A stretch of 64,000 bases of DNA from Xanthomonas melonis (GTDB lineage: Bacteria > Pseudomonadota > Gammaproteobacteria > Xanthomonadales > Xanthomonadaceae), in assembly GCF_020783655.1 (NCBI RefSeq), contig NZ_JAJGQH010000014.1:62001-126000 (forward strand). The letters are read 5' to 3'. Below, in pieces: positions 30,471-38,361 of this stretch. Below the pieces are notes generated by a model that did not search any database, was not told the DNA's origin, and was given only the letters and a program-made list of their open reading frames with translations. The position numbers and the translations under genes were made by a program. The number at the start of each line of letters is the position of its first letter. Positions within the stretch are counted from its first letter, which is position 1.

Positions 30471-31253
30471 ATGTCCACTGACGCCATTCTGATCGCCGAC
30501 CACGCCACCGTCCGGACCATTACGGTCAATCGACCGGACAAACTGAACGCCCTGAATCGCGACACCATGCTGGCGCTGGACCAGGCCTTTGCAGACGCGG
30601 CCAATGCCGATGACGTGCGGGTCGTGGTCCTGACCGGGGCCGGCCCCAAGTCCTTCGTGGCGGGCGCGGATATCGCCGAAATGAGCGCGCTGTCGGCAAT
30701 GGAAGGACGCGAATTCTCCCTGGTCGGTCAACGGTTGATGCGCCGCATCGAACGCATGCCCAAGCCGGTGATCGCCATGGTCAACGGTTTTGCGCTCGGT
30801 GGCGGGCTTGAGCTGGCGATGGCCTGCCATCTGCGCATCGCCGCGGCCACCGCGCGTCTGGGCCAACCGGAAATCAACCTCGGCCTGATCCCGGGCTTTG
30901 GCGGCACCCAGCGCCTGCTTCGCCTGACCGGGCGCGCTGCTGCGCTGGAGCTATGCCTGCTCGGCGCGCCCATCGAAGCCTCCCGCGCCCTGCAACTGGG
31001 CCTGGTCAACCGCGTGGTGGAACCGGACGCCCTGCAACAAGAGACCCTGGCCATGGCGCAGCGCCTGGCAACCGCCGCGCCGCTGGCCGTGCGCGGCGTC
31101 CTGGACGCGGTGACGTTCGGCGGCGAATGCGGCATCGAAGAAGGTCTGCAGCTGGAAACCGCGCAGTTTTCGCTACTGTTCGCCAGCGAGGACATGCGCG
31201 AAGGCACTCGCGCCTTCATCGAAAAGCGCCCCGCGCAGTTCCGCAACCGGTGA
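30471..31253 (+). CDS. Enoyl-CoA hydratase/isomerase family (crotonase)
   Basis: 260-residue crotonase-fold enzyme. It has RPDKLNALNRDTMLAL near residue 20, the oxyanion-hole segment KSFVAGADIAEM (62-73) and ALGGGLELAMACHLRIA (105-121), and the catalytic glutamate in RLGQPEINLGLIPGFGGTQRL (residues 127-147, in parts). EKRPAQF near the C-terminus is typical of true short-chain enoyl-CoA hydratases, which act in fatty-acid beta-oxidation. Its stop codon overlaps or abuts the next small gene, followed by nth. Confidence 0.93.
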   Translation: MSTDAILIADHATVRTITVNRPDKLNALNRDTMLALDQAFADAANADDVRVVVLTGAGPKSFVAGADIAEMSALSAMEGREFSLVGQRLMRRIERMPKPVIAMVNGFALGGGLELAMACHLRIAAATARLGQPEINLGLIPGFGGTQRLLRLTGRAAALELCLLGAPIEASRALQLGLVNRVVEPDALQQETLAMAQRLATAAPLAVRGVLDAVTFGGECGIEEGLQLETAQFSLLFASEDMREGTRAFIEKRPAQFRNR

Positions 31254-31261
31254 GCGCGGCC

Positions 31262-31642
31262 ATGCTGCCCGACACCGCTGCCTTACCCCGCCCGCTGCCT
31301 CTACAACTGTTCGACTGCGTGCAGGCCGACGATCTCGATCGCGCGCTGGCGCTTGGCTTGATGGACTACCGGCCCGAACCGCACGCCGACGCTGGCGATC
31401 CGGCGACCGCGCAGGTGGTTGCCGCGCTGCTCGCCGCGCAACAACGCCTGCGCGTTGCCTGGGCCGCCCGAGAACGCTACCGCGCACGCGCGGCGCGGCT
31501 GCAGCGGCGTGCCGCAGAACGCGATGCCCGCCGTACGCCACCACCGGCACCCAGCCAGCCGGCAGCCCCCGCGCTGCCGCCGTTGGCAGCGGCGATCCTG
31601 GCGCGCGCCAAAGCCCGGGCGGCAGGCCAGAACCCGACATGA
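31262..31642 (+). CDS. Small Ala/Arg/Pro-rich hypothetical protein
   Basis: 126 residues from the ATG at 31262, preceded by GGTGAG; a GTG at 31250 that overlaps the crotonase stop is the alternative. The N-terminal half is LPLQLFDCVQADDLDRALALGLMDYRPEP, then a helical Ala/Arg stretch (WAARERYRARAARLQRRAAE), probably a short coiled coil, and a Pro-rich linker. No family recognised. Its stop overlaps the nth ATG (ATGA). Position directly before nth suggests co-expression; I cannot assign a function. Confidence 0.7.
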   Translation: MLPDTAALPRPLPLQLFDCVQADDLDRALALGLMDYRPEPHADAGDPATAQVVAALLAAQQRLRVAWAARERYRARAARLQRRAAERDARRTPPPAPSQPAAPALPPLAAAILARAKARAAGQNPT

Positions 31643-32349
31643 GCGCCACGCCTTCGCTTGCTCCGGCACGCCGCGGCGGCCGCATGCGCAAGCCCGACAT
31701 ACAGGAAATGTTCGAACGCCTGCGCGAACTCAATCCGCACCCCACCACCGAACTGGAATACACCACCCCGTTCGAGTTGTTGATCGCGGTGCTGCTGTCG
31801 GCGCAGGCCACCGATGTCGGCGTCAACAAGGCCACCCGCAAGCTGTATCCGGTGGCCAACACGCCGCGCGACATCCTGGATCTGGGCGAAGAGGGCCTGA
31901 AGCGCTATATCTCCACCATCGGGCTGTTCAACGCCAAGGCCAAGAACGCCATCGCCACCTGCCGCATCCTGCTGGAGCAGTACGGCGGCGAGGTCCCGCA
32001 CGACCGCGCCGCATTGGAGGCGCTGCCCGGCGTTGGCCGCAAGACCGCCAATGTGGTGCTCAACACCGCGTTCGGCGAGCCGACCATGGCGGTGGATACG
32101 CATATCTTCCGCGTCGCCAACCGCACCGGCCTGGCGCCCGGCAAGGACGTGCGCGCCGTCGAAGACCTGCTGGTCAAGGTCATTCCCGCCGAGTTCCTGC
32201 ATGACGCGCACCACTGGCTGATCCTGCATGGCCGCTATGTCTGCAAGGCGCGCAAACCCGATTGCCCAGGCTGCGTGATCCACGACCTGTGCCGCTATCG
32301 CGACAAGACCCCCGCACCCGCCGAACGGCCGAGAGCACCCAAAGGCTGA
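31639..32349 (+). CDS. nth: Endonuclease III (DNA glycosylase/AP lyase)
   Basis: 236-residue base-excision repair enzyme removing oxidised pyrimidines. The helix-hairpin-helix LPGVGRKTANVVLNTAF carries the catalytic lysine (GRKTA), and the catalytic aspartate is in AVDTHIFRVANR. The 4Fe-4S cluster cysteines follow in the canonical C-x6-C-x2-C-x5-C arrangement (CKARKPDCPGCVIHDLC). About 15 extra basic N-terminal residues and a Pro/Arg-rich tail flank the core; E. coli Nth is 211 residues. Confidence 0.97.
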   Translation: MSATPSLAPARRGGRMRKPDIQEMFERLRELNPHPTTELEYTTPFELLIAVLLSAQATDVGVNKATRKLYPVANTPRDILDLGEEGLKRYISTIGLFNAKAKNAIATCRILLEQYGGEVPHDRAALEALPGVGRKTANVVLNTAFGEPTMAVDTHIFRVANRTGLAPGKDVRAVEDLLVKVIPAEFLHDAHHWLILHGRYVCKARKPDCPGCVIHDLCRYRDKTPAPAERPRAPKG

Positions 32350-32421
32350 CCAGGCGTCACGACAACCAACCCGCAAACCGACGCCAGGCCATCACGCCGA
32401 CAAAGCCGGCACGTGCTTTTG

Positions 32422-32451
32422 CGAATCCCAAATCCCGCTTCCCACATCCCG
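32422..32451. repeat. Dispersed GAATCCC-type repeat (copy 4)
   Basis: GAATCCCAAATCCCGCTTCCCACATCCC, the complementary orientation of the GGGATTC family, decayed. It sits between the end of nth and the sulP terminator, with no clear inverted partner. Confidence 0.6.
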
Positions 32452-32455
32452 GCCC

Positions 32456-32511
32456 AAAAAAATCGCGACCGGATGATGCGTCTTATGGCGCCATGCATCA
32501 TCCGATCGCGA
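32456..32511 (-). terminator. Strong intrinsic terminator after sulP
   Basis: A 17-bp stem (left 32463-32479, right 32495-32511) with a single mismatch, read on the minus strand and followed by seven consecutive T. The loop contains its own palindrome ATGGCGCCAT. It ends the SulP and carbonic anhydrase operon, 40 bases after the sulP stop, and separates it from the convergent nth. Confidence 0.9.
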
Positions 32512-32550
32512 CACACTGGCCCCGGCGCGTACGCCGGGGCTGCAACGGCG

Positions 32551-34110
32551 TCAGGCCGCCTTGCGCGGCGCGTCCACCACCGCAGTTTCGGTTTTCGCCG
32601 GGCCTTCGACGCGACGATCCAGCTCGTTCCAGTCCACCACCAGTTCGCACCCGCGCGAAGCCGCGTTCCGGCTCCAATCACGCAGCAACTCGATGCAGGC
32701 GTGGTCGACGTGATGCAGCTTGGCCACGTCCAGATGCAGCGCGGTGTTCGGCGGCACGCTTTCCAGCGTACGCGCCATTGCCGGCACTTTCAGGAAGGTG
32801 GCCGAACCCTGCAGGGTCAGATGCATCTCGTCCTTCTTGTCGGCGTGCTCGCGCACTTCGACCTTCAGACGCGAGGAGTGCAGCGCCAGACGGAACAGCG
32901 ACAGTCCGAAGCCGATCAGCACGCCGGTCAGCAAGTCGGTCGCCACGATCGCCAGAGTGGTCGCCAGATAGATCGCAGCCGTTCCACGGCCATAGGTCGC
33001 CAGTTCCTTGACCTGCCCGATCTTGATCATCTTCACGCCCGTGTAGACCAGGATGCCGGCCAGACACGCCACCGGCGTCATCCGCAACAGCCACGGCAGC
33101 AGCATTGCGAACACCAGCAGCCAGCTGCCATGCAGGATGGTCGACGCGCGTGTGGCGGCACCGGCCTGCACGTTGGCCGCACTGCGCACGATCACGCCGG
33201 TCATCGGCAACGCACCCAGGAAACCGCACAGCATATTGCCCACACCCTGTGCCGCCAGCTCGCGGTCGTACTGCGTGCGTGCACCCTGATGCATGCGGTC
33301 CACGGCCGCTGCCGACAGCAGGGTCTCGGCACTGGCGATGAACGCGAAGGTCACTGCCGACACCAGCAGCGTGTGGTTGAACACGCCGAAGATGTCGGAA
33401 ACGCTGGGGATGGAGATCGCGGAGAACAGATTGGTCGGAACGTCAACGCGATTGACGTTCAGCCCCTGCAACTGCGCGGTGGCGGTGACGGCGACCACTG
33501 CGATCAGCGCGCCGGGCAGGAAGCGCAGACGCTGCGGACGCAGCTTCTCCCAAGCCAGGATGATGCCGATCGTCGCCAGACCCACGAACAACGCGGTGCG
33601 CCCGGTGCCTTCGCTGATGGCCTGCCACAACACGCCAGGCAGTGCAGCGAAGTTCTCCAGACCACGCGCCTTGGGCGCTGCATCCATCAGCACATGCGCC
33701 TGCGAGGCCACGATCAGGATGCCGATGCCGGACAACATGCCGGCCACCACGGCCGGCGATGTCATGCGGAACCACACGCCTGCGCGGCACAGGCCGGCGA
33801 TGAGCTGGATCGCACCGGCGACCAGGATCACCGGCCCCAGGGCTGCGGCACCATGCTCACGCACCAGCTCGAACACCAACACAGCCAGGCCGGCGGCCGG
33901 CCCGCTCACCTGCAGAGGAGAGCCCGCCAGGAAGCCGACGACCAGACCACCGACGATGCCGGTAATCAAGCCTGCGGCCGGCGGCATGCCGGAAGCGATC
34001 GCGATGCCCATGCACAAGGGCAATGCGACCAGGAAGACCACGACCGACGACAACAAATCGCGCCCGAACAGTCCCTGACGGAAATATCCGCCGATACCTG
34101 ATGTGCTCAT
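32551..34110 (-). CDS. SulP family anion transporter with STAS domain (bicarbonate candidate)
   Basis: 519 residues. About 11-12 membrane helices occupy residues 15-405; the family signature region PLQVSGPAAGLAVLVFELV lies near 64-82 and the SulP-type NMLCGFLGALPMTGVIVRSAAN segment near 285-306 (in parts). A C-terminal STAS domain follows (about 425-505, ALHLDVAKLHHVDHACIELL); the usual serine of STAS is replaced by histidine-alanine here. The gene lies 11 bases downstream of a carbonic anhydrase, which favours bicarbonate over sulfate as substrate. That assignment is inference from context. Confidence 0.9.
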   Translation of the reverse strand: MSTSGIGGYFRQGLFGRDLLSSVVVFLVALPLCMGIAIASGMPPAAGLITGIVGGLVVGFLAGSPLQVSGPAAGLAVLVFELVREHGAAALGPVILVAGAIQLIAGLCRAGVWFRMTSPAVVAGMLSGIGILIVASQAHVLMDAAPKARGLENFAALPGVLWQAISEGTGRTALFVGLATIGIILAWEKLRPQRLRFLPGALIAVVAVTATAQLQGLNVNRVDVPTNLFSAISIPSVSDIFGVFNHTLLVSAVTFAFIASAETLLSAAAVDRMHQGARTQYDRELAAQGVGNMLCGFLGALPMTGVIVRSAANVQAGAATRASTILHGSWLLVFAMLLPWLLRMTPVACLAGILVYTGVKMIKIGQVKELATYGRGTAAIYLATTLAIVATDLLTGVLIGFGLSLFRLALHSSRLKVEVREHADKKDEMHLTLQGSATFLKVPAMARTLESVPPNTALHLDVAKLHHVDHACIELLRDWSRNAASRGCELVVDWNELDRRVEGPAKTETAVVDAPRKAA

Positions 34111-34121
34111 GATCGGCTCCG

Positions 34122-34802
34122 TCAGGCGAGTTCGGCGCGAACGACTTGCTGCAGTCGCGGACGCGGGGTGGCTTCGGGCGTGCTATCGGCCAGCAACGGC
34201 CGGAAGCCGCCCTTCTCGGCATCGAATGCGCGGATATCGCCATGGGCGATGTCGTAGATCCAGCCATGGATGCGCAAGGTACCGGCAGCCAGACGCGCGG
34301 CAACCACCGGCTGGGTGCGCAGGTGATCCAGCTGCGAGACCACGTTTTCCTCGGTCATGCAGCTCAGTGCATCATGGCTGTGCGGATCGTGGCCGTGGTG
34401 GGCGGTGACATGACGCGCTGCGTCGGTGTGCTTGAGCCAGGCCGCCACGGAGGGCACGTCTTCCAGCGATTCCGGCTTGAGTACGGCCTTCATCGCGCCG
34501 CAGTCGGTGTGTCCGCAGATCACGATGTGACGCACGCCCAGCACGGCGATGGCGTATTCGATCGCCGCGACCACACCGCTGACGTGCTGCGAGTACGGCG
34601 GCACCACGTTGCCGATGTTGCGGTAGACGAACAGTTCACCGGGTTGCGCGGAGAAGATCAATTCCGGCATGACGCGCGAATCGGCGCAGGTGATGAACAG
34701 CGTGTGCGGGCTCTGGCCGCCGGCCAGCTCCTGAAAGCGCGCACTCTGGCGCGGATAGACTTCCTTACGGAAATGGCGAAAACCTTCTAGCAAACTTTCC
34801 AT
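34122..34802 (-). CDS. Beta-class carbonic anhydrase linked to SulP
   Basis: 226 residues. Zinc ligands and the Asp-Arg dyad are C39, D41 and R43 in FITCADSRVMPE, and H98 and C101 in CGHTDCGAM. The ATG at 34802 follows AGAGG; upstream in-frame residues have no similarity. It differs clearly from the Can enzyme at 8518-9180 (for example FVYRNIGNVVPPY). Placed 11 bases upstream of the SulP gene, it probably converts imported bicarbonate, or CO2, next to the transporter. Confidence 0.95.
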   Translation of the reverse strand: MESLLEGFRHFRKEVYPRQSARFQELAGGQSPHTLFITCADSRVMPELIFSAQPGELFVYRNIGNVVPPYSQHVSGVVAAIEYAIAVLGVRHIVICGHTDCGAMKAVLKPESLEDVPSVAAWLKHTDAARHVTAHHGHDPHSHDALSCMTEENVVSQLDHLRTQPVVAARLAAGTLRIHGWIYDIAHGDIRAFDAEKGGFRPLLADSTPEATPRPRLQQVVRAELA

Positions 34803-34918
34803 GGGAGATTCCTCTAGGCAACGGATAGCAATCCCCGACGCGAGCCGCGGATTGAAAAAGACAATCAAATCAAAGAGAAAGCCGGCGCGTAGCGCACCGG
34901 GTATCGCGACAGCGGGGA

Positions 34919-35260
34919 TCAGCCAAGCAACGCGTTTGGAGGACGCAGTTGTGGGATCAGGTCGCGTTTCTGATTGGCAGGCGCATGGTGCGCATGCCAG
35001 GAGGGCGAGTATCGCGCCAGCATCGGCCAAGCCTGGGAGGGCAAGGGAATATCGTCTGCAGGATGGGTGTCGACCTGGCTCTGCGCGTCGGCATCGCCCT
35101 GCAGGATGTCTGCGCTATCACGCTCGTCGCCAGCCTCCGCCATCATCGCCACGCCGTCGCCCAGCCACGCGTCCTGGACGCGCGTCTGGGCACTGGCAGC
35201 CGACCACACGCCGAGCGCGAGCAGGCAGACCAGCAGCAGTTGGAGAATTCGCGGAAACAT
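34919..35260 (-). CDS. Small exported protein of unknown function
   Basis: 113 residues from MFPRILQLLLVCLLALGVWSAASA, a clear signal peptide cleaved near AQTRVQDAW. The mature peptide is acidic in its first half (DGVAMMAEAGDERDSADILQGD) and His/Pro-rich in the second (WHAHHAPANQKRDLIP). The His-rich end could bind a metal such as zinc, but this is speculative. It precedes the carbonic anhydrase gene by 116 bases on the same strand. Family unknown. Confidence 0.68.
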   Translation of the reverse strand: MFPRILQLLLVCLLALGVWSAASAQTRVQDAWLGDGVAMMAEAGDERDSADILQGDADAQSQVDTHPADDIPLPSQAWPMLARYSPSWHAHHAPANQKRDLIPQLRPPNALLG

Positions 35261-35492
35261 GGCCTCGAAACTAACAAGTTGGAACGGGCATATGCAAGTG
35301 GTGCGTTGCACAAGCTGACATATATGTTCAGGGTGTCATGTTTCCGGTTCAGGTCGCCAGCCCGGCAACCCGCCGGGTGCCGATTTTCCCGCTCTCCGGA
35401 CGGTGGTCACACGCTGGCGACGTTCAGGCCGACGACACACGACGACATAATTGAAACACCCGTAAACTATTGTCTTTATTGACAAAAAATAC

Positions 35493-35540
35493 AATGTGAC
35501 GGTTTGCCGATTTGTCACATTAACGCAACCTTCACACCAT
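35493..35540 (+). promoter_or_regulatory. Inverted repeat and possible degenerate Pho box upstream of the porin
   Basis: AATGTGAC (35493-35500) and GTCACATT (35514-35521) form a perfect 8-bp inverted repeat with a 13-base centre. From 35512, the heptamers TTGTCAC, ACGCAAC and ACACCAT are spaced at 11 bases, a weak match to the Pho box pattern. The divergent spacer 35261-35576 otherwise shows AT-rich sequence near 35460-35495 that probably contains the promoter. Confidence 0.4.
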
Positions 35541-35576
35541 AGCCTGCGCCCACTTTCCCGCCAGGTCGCACGCTCC

Positions 35577-36824
35577 ATGAAATCCGCTCCTACCCTGCTC
35601 TGCTCCGCATTGCTGCTGGTGCTCGCTGCGCCGGCAGCGCACGCCGAGATCGCCATCGACGTCATCGGCGGCTCGGAGATCTCGCTGGAGGGCCTGATCC
35701 AGGCCGATGGCAACTGGTTCCACAACGATGTGCAGGATCTCAATGGCCCGATCGGTGCGAACGGCGACAACTCCGAATTCAGCATCCGCCGCGCCGAGTT
35801 GTCGCTCAAGGGCAAGGGCCCGGGCAATATCGACTGGGTGGCCGGCTACGACCCGAGCGTGCTGAAGGAGGTGACCATCCGGGGTACCACCATCCGCAGC
35901 AGCGGGCGCTTCCTGGACAACAACATCAAGTACAAGTTCGGCGGCAACGCCAACAACTACCTGCAGATCGGCCAGTTCAAGCAGCCCAACAGCCTGGAAG
36001 AACTGTCCAGCACCCGGAACAACGACTTCGTCTCCAAGGCCGCGGTCACCAACACCTACGGCATCTCGCGTCGCCTCGGCGTGGCCTATGCCATGGGCGA
36101 CAACGACTGGAGCGTGACAGCCAGCGCCTTCGGCCGCGAACTGACCCGCAACCAGGCCCACGGCAGCGGCTATGGGGCACGCGGCACCTGGGCCCCGATC
36201 AACGAAGCCGGCCGTGTGCTGCACTTCGGCCTGAGCTATCTGGACTACGACACCGACGACGACACCTTGCGCCTGCGTGCGCGCCCGGATGCGGACCTCA
36301 CCACCATTCGCCTGATCGACACCGGCGCGCTCACCAATGTGGACCGCGTGGGCGTGGCCGGCGCCGAGGCGATGTGGATCGGCGGCCCGTTCAAGCTGCA
36401 GGGCGAGTATTTCCAGGAAGACGCCAAGCGCATCGGCAACGCGCAGGACTACAAGAGTGACGGCTGGTATGTCAGCGGCGTCTGGAACCTGACCGGCGAG
36501 ACCTGGGGCTACAAGGCCGGCGTGCCGACCACCCCGCTACCCAATGCGCCGGCCTCGGGCATGTGGCAACTGGCGGTGCGCTACGACACCCTGGATCTCA
36601 ACGACGGCCACCTGGTGTCCAACGGCAACACGCCGTTCGTCGATGGCGTGCTGGGCGGCAAGATGGACGTCTGGACGATCGGTGCGAACTGGTACTGGCG
36701 CTCCAACTTCAAGCTCGCGCTGAACTACGCCAAGGTCGAGAGCACCCGTTACAACAGCACCACCCGGGGTCTGGTCGACGACAACCCGTCGATCGTCGAG
36801 GCGCGCGCGCAGTTCTATTGGTAG
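35577..36824 (+). CDS. oprO: Phosphate-selective porin (OprP/OprO family)
   Basis: 415-residue outer-membrane porin. A signal peptide ends ...APAAHA before EIAIDV. The mature chain has the alternating beta-strand pattern of the Porin_O_P family, with SEFSIRRAELSLKGKGPGNIDWVAGYD (in parts, residues 62-88), YLQIGQFKQPNSLEELSSTR near 130, and a terminal aromatic residue (ARAQFYW) for outer-membrane insertion. Expected to take up phosphate or polyphosphate. First gene of the phosphate locus and probably PhoB-controlled. The ATG at 35577 begins the signal peptide. Confidence 0.93.
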   Translation: MKSAPTLLCSALLLVLAAPAAHAEIAIDVIGGSEISLEGLIQADGNWFHNDVQDLNGPIGANGDNSEFSIRRAELSLKGKGPGNIDWVAGYDPSVLKEVTIRGTTIRSSGRFLDNNIKYKFGGNANNYLQIGQFKQPNSLEELSSTRNNDFVSKAAVTNTYGISRRLGVAYAMGDNDWSVTASAFGRELTRNQAHGSGYGARGTWAPINEAGRVLHFGLSYLDYDTDDDTLRLRARPDADLTTIRLIDTGALTNVDRVGVAGAEAMWIGGPFKLQGEYFQEDAKRIGNAQDYKSDGWYVSGVWNLTGETWGYKAGVPTTPLPNAPASGMWQLAVRYDTLDLNDGHLVSNGNTPFVDGVLGGKMDVWTIGANWYWRSNFKLALNYAKVESTRYNSTTRGLVDDNPSIVEARAQFYW

Positions 36825-36905
36825 TGCCGTCGGTGCCGGGCTGCGCCCATGCACGCCCACCTGCAACTCTCTGTCACCGCGGGCACGTCCCTGCCCGTCA
36901 TCGAT

Positions 36906-36934
36906 CTGTCATCCATGCGACACCGCGCGGTCAC
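36906..36934 (+). promoter_or_regulatory. Candidate Pho box upstream of the first pstS
   Basis: Three heptamers at exact 11-base spacing: CTGTCAT (36906), GCGACAC (36917) and CGGTCAC (36928), resembling the PhoB direct repeat CTGTCAT-N4-CTGTCAY. It lies about 65 bases before the pstS start codon. A further CTGTCAC occurs at 36871. Confidence 0.6.
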
Positions 36935-36998
36935 GCCCCTGCCCTGCAATGGCGCGACTGCGGGGCTGTCTTGACCCAACCCATTCTGGAGCCGCTTC

Positions 36999-38018
36999 GT
37001 GATCCATCTCTTCAAGACCCGTCTGGCCGTCGGCGTACTCGCCGCTTCGCTGGCGCTGTGCGCCCAGGCCGCCGACGTCACCGGTGCCGGTGCGTCGTTC
37101 ATCTATCCGGTGATGTCCAAGTGGTCGGCCGACTACAACACCGCCACCAAGAAGCAGGTCAACTATCAGTCGATCGGCTCGGGTGGCGGCATCGCGCAGA
37201 TCAAGGCCGCCAGCGTGGACTTCGGTTCCTCCGATGCGCCACTGAAGCCGGAAGAGCTGGCCGCCGCCGGCCTGGCGCAGTTCCCGTCGGTGATCGGCGG
37301 CGTGGTGCCGGTGGTCAACGTGCCGGGCATCGCGGCCGGTGCGCTCAAGCTCGATGGCAAGATCCTGGGCGACATCTTCCTGGGCAAGGTCAGCACCTGG
37401 AACGATCCGGCCATCGCCGCGCTCAACCCGGGCATGAAGCTGCCGGCCGGCAAGATCACCGTGGTGCACCGTTCCGATGGTTCGGGCACCAGCTTCAACT
37501 TCACCAATTACCTGTCCAAGGTCAACGCCGACTGGAAGGGCAAGGTCGGCGAAGGCACCGCCGTGCAGTGGCCGACCGGTATCGGCGGCAAGGGCAACGA
37601 GGGCGTGGCCGCCTACGTGAAGCAGATCAAGGGCGGCATCGGCTATGTCGAGCTCTCGTACGCGCTGCAGAACAAGATGGCCTACACGGCGATGAAGAAT
37701 GCGGCCGGCAAGTTCGTGCAGCCGTCCGATGAGAGTTTCGCCGCCGCAGCCGATAGCGCCGACTGGGGCAATGCCAAGGACTTCTACCTGGTGATGACCA
37801 ATGCCGCCGGCGAAAACGCCTGGCCGATCACCGCCACCAATTTCATCCTGGTGCAGAAGAAGCCCAAGAATCCGGCCGGCCTGAAGAACACCCTGGAGTT
37901 CTTCCGCTGGGTGTACAGCAAGGGCGATACGCAGGCCAAGCAACTGGACTATGTGCCGCTGCCGGACGCGCTGGTGACCCGGATCGAAGCGTATTGGGCC
38001 ACGAACCTGCCGCACTGA
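36999..38018 (+). CDS. pstS: Phosphate ABC transporter substrate-binding protein, soluble form
   Basis: 339 residues from a GTG. Signal peptide MIHLFKTRLAVGVLAASLALCAQA, cleaved before ADVTGAGASF. Phosphate-binding residues typical of PstS are visible: GAGASFIYPVMSKW (Thr/Ser N-terminal contacts), NYQSIGSGGGIAQI, FGSSDAPL, and HRSDGSGTSFNFTNYL around residue 163. WPITATNFILV near 290 is also characteristic. It is about 60 percent identical by eye to the lipoprotein paralogue that follows, so the two arose by duplication. Confidence 0.96.
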   Translation: MIHLFKTRLAVGVLAASLALCAQAADVTGAGASFIYPVMSKWSADYNTATKKQVNYQSIGSGGGIAQIKAASVDFGSSDAPLKPEELAAAGLAQFPSVIGGVVPVVNVPGIAAGALKLDGKILGDIFLGKVSTWNDPAIAALNPGMKLPAGKITVVHRSDGSGTSFNFTNYLSKVNADWKGKVGEGTAVQWPTGIGGKGNEGVAAYVKQIKGGIGYVELSYALQNKMAYTAMKNAAGKFVQPSDESFAAAADSADWGNAKDFYLVMTNAAGENAWPITATNFILVQKKPKNPAGLKNTLEFFRWVYSKGDTQAKQLDYVPLPDALVTRIEAYWATNLPH

Positions 38019-38210
38019 GCACACCGCATCTCGGCGATGCGGTGGCAACAGGGACATGCGATGCCTCGGCCGGTAGGGGACCGTGGTCTACGCAGACACC
38101 CTGCCCCAGGCGCATCGGCTGGCACGTGGTGAATCCTGTCTTGCCGCCCTCGCCGTAGGCGCCCAGCAGGTCAGGACCGACGCCGTCTCTCTCCCCGGCG
38201 CCGGGACCGG

Positions 38211-38260
38211 GACGCGGATCCCGGAGGGTGTACCGCCCTCCGTGGTCCGCGTCTTTTTTT
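38211..38260 (+). terminator. Intrinsic terminator after the first pstS
   Basis: Stem GACGCGGA...CGGAGGG / CCCTCCG...TCCGCGTC with a small internal mismatch, followed by seven T. It separates the first pstS from the second pstS-pstCAB-phoU unit. The rest of the 343-bp spacer 38019-38361 holds a candidate Pho box and no gene. Confidence 0.9.
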
Positions 38261-38282
38261 GTGATGCCTTCGCCAGAAGACG

Positions 38283-38311
38283 CTGTCATGCACGTGTAAC
38301 AAAAACATCAT
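38283..38311 (+). promoter_or_regulatory. Candidate Pho box upstream of the second pstS
   Basis: Heptamers CTGTCAT (38283), GTGTAAC (38294) and ACATCAT (38305), at exact 11-base spacing with an AAAA spacer between the last two. This is the best Pho box match in the window. It starts just after the preceding terminator and 79 bases before the lipoprotein pstS. Confidence 0.7.
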
Positions 38312-38361
38312 TTCATAGCGTGGTCTGCCGGACATCCGGCCAATCCAGTCTCGGAGCTTCC

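Noticed and set aside
34200-34700. Possibility that the two carbonic anhydrase genes are a recent duplication
   Set aside because: The proteins share only family motifs and differ throughout, so they are separate lineages and not a recent copy.
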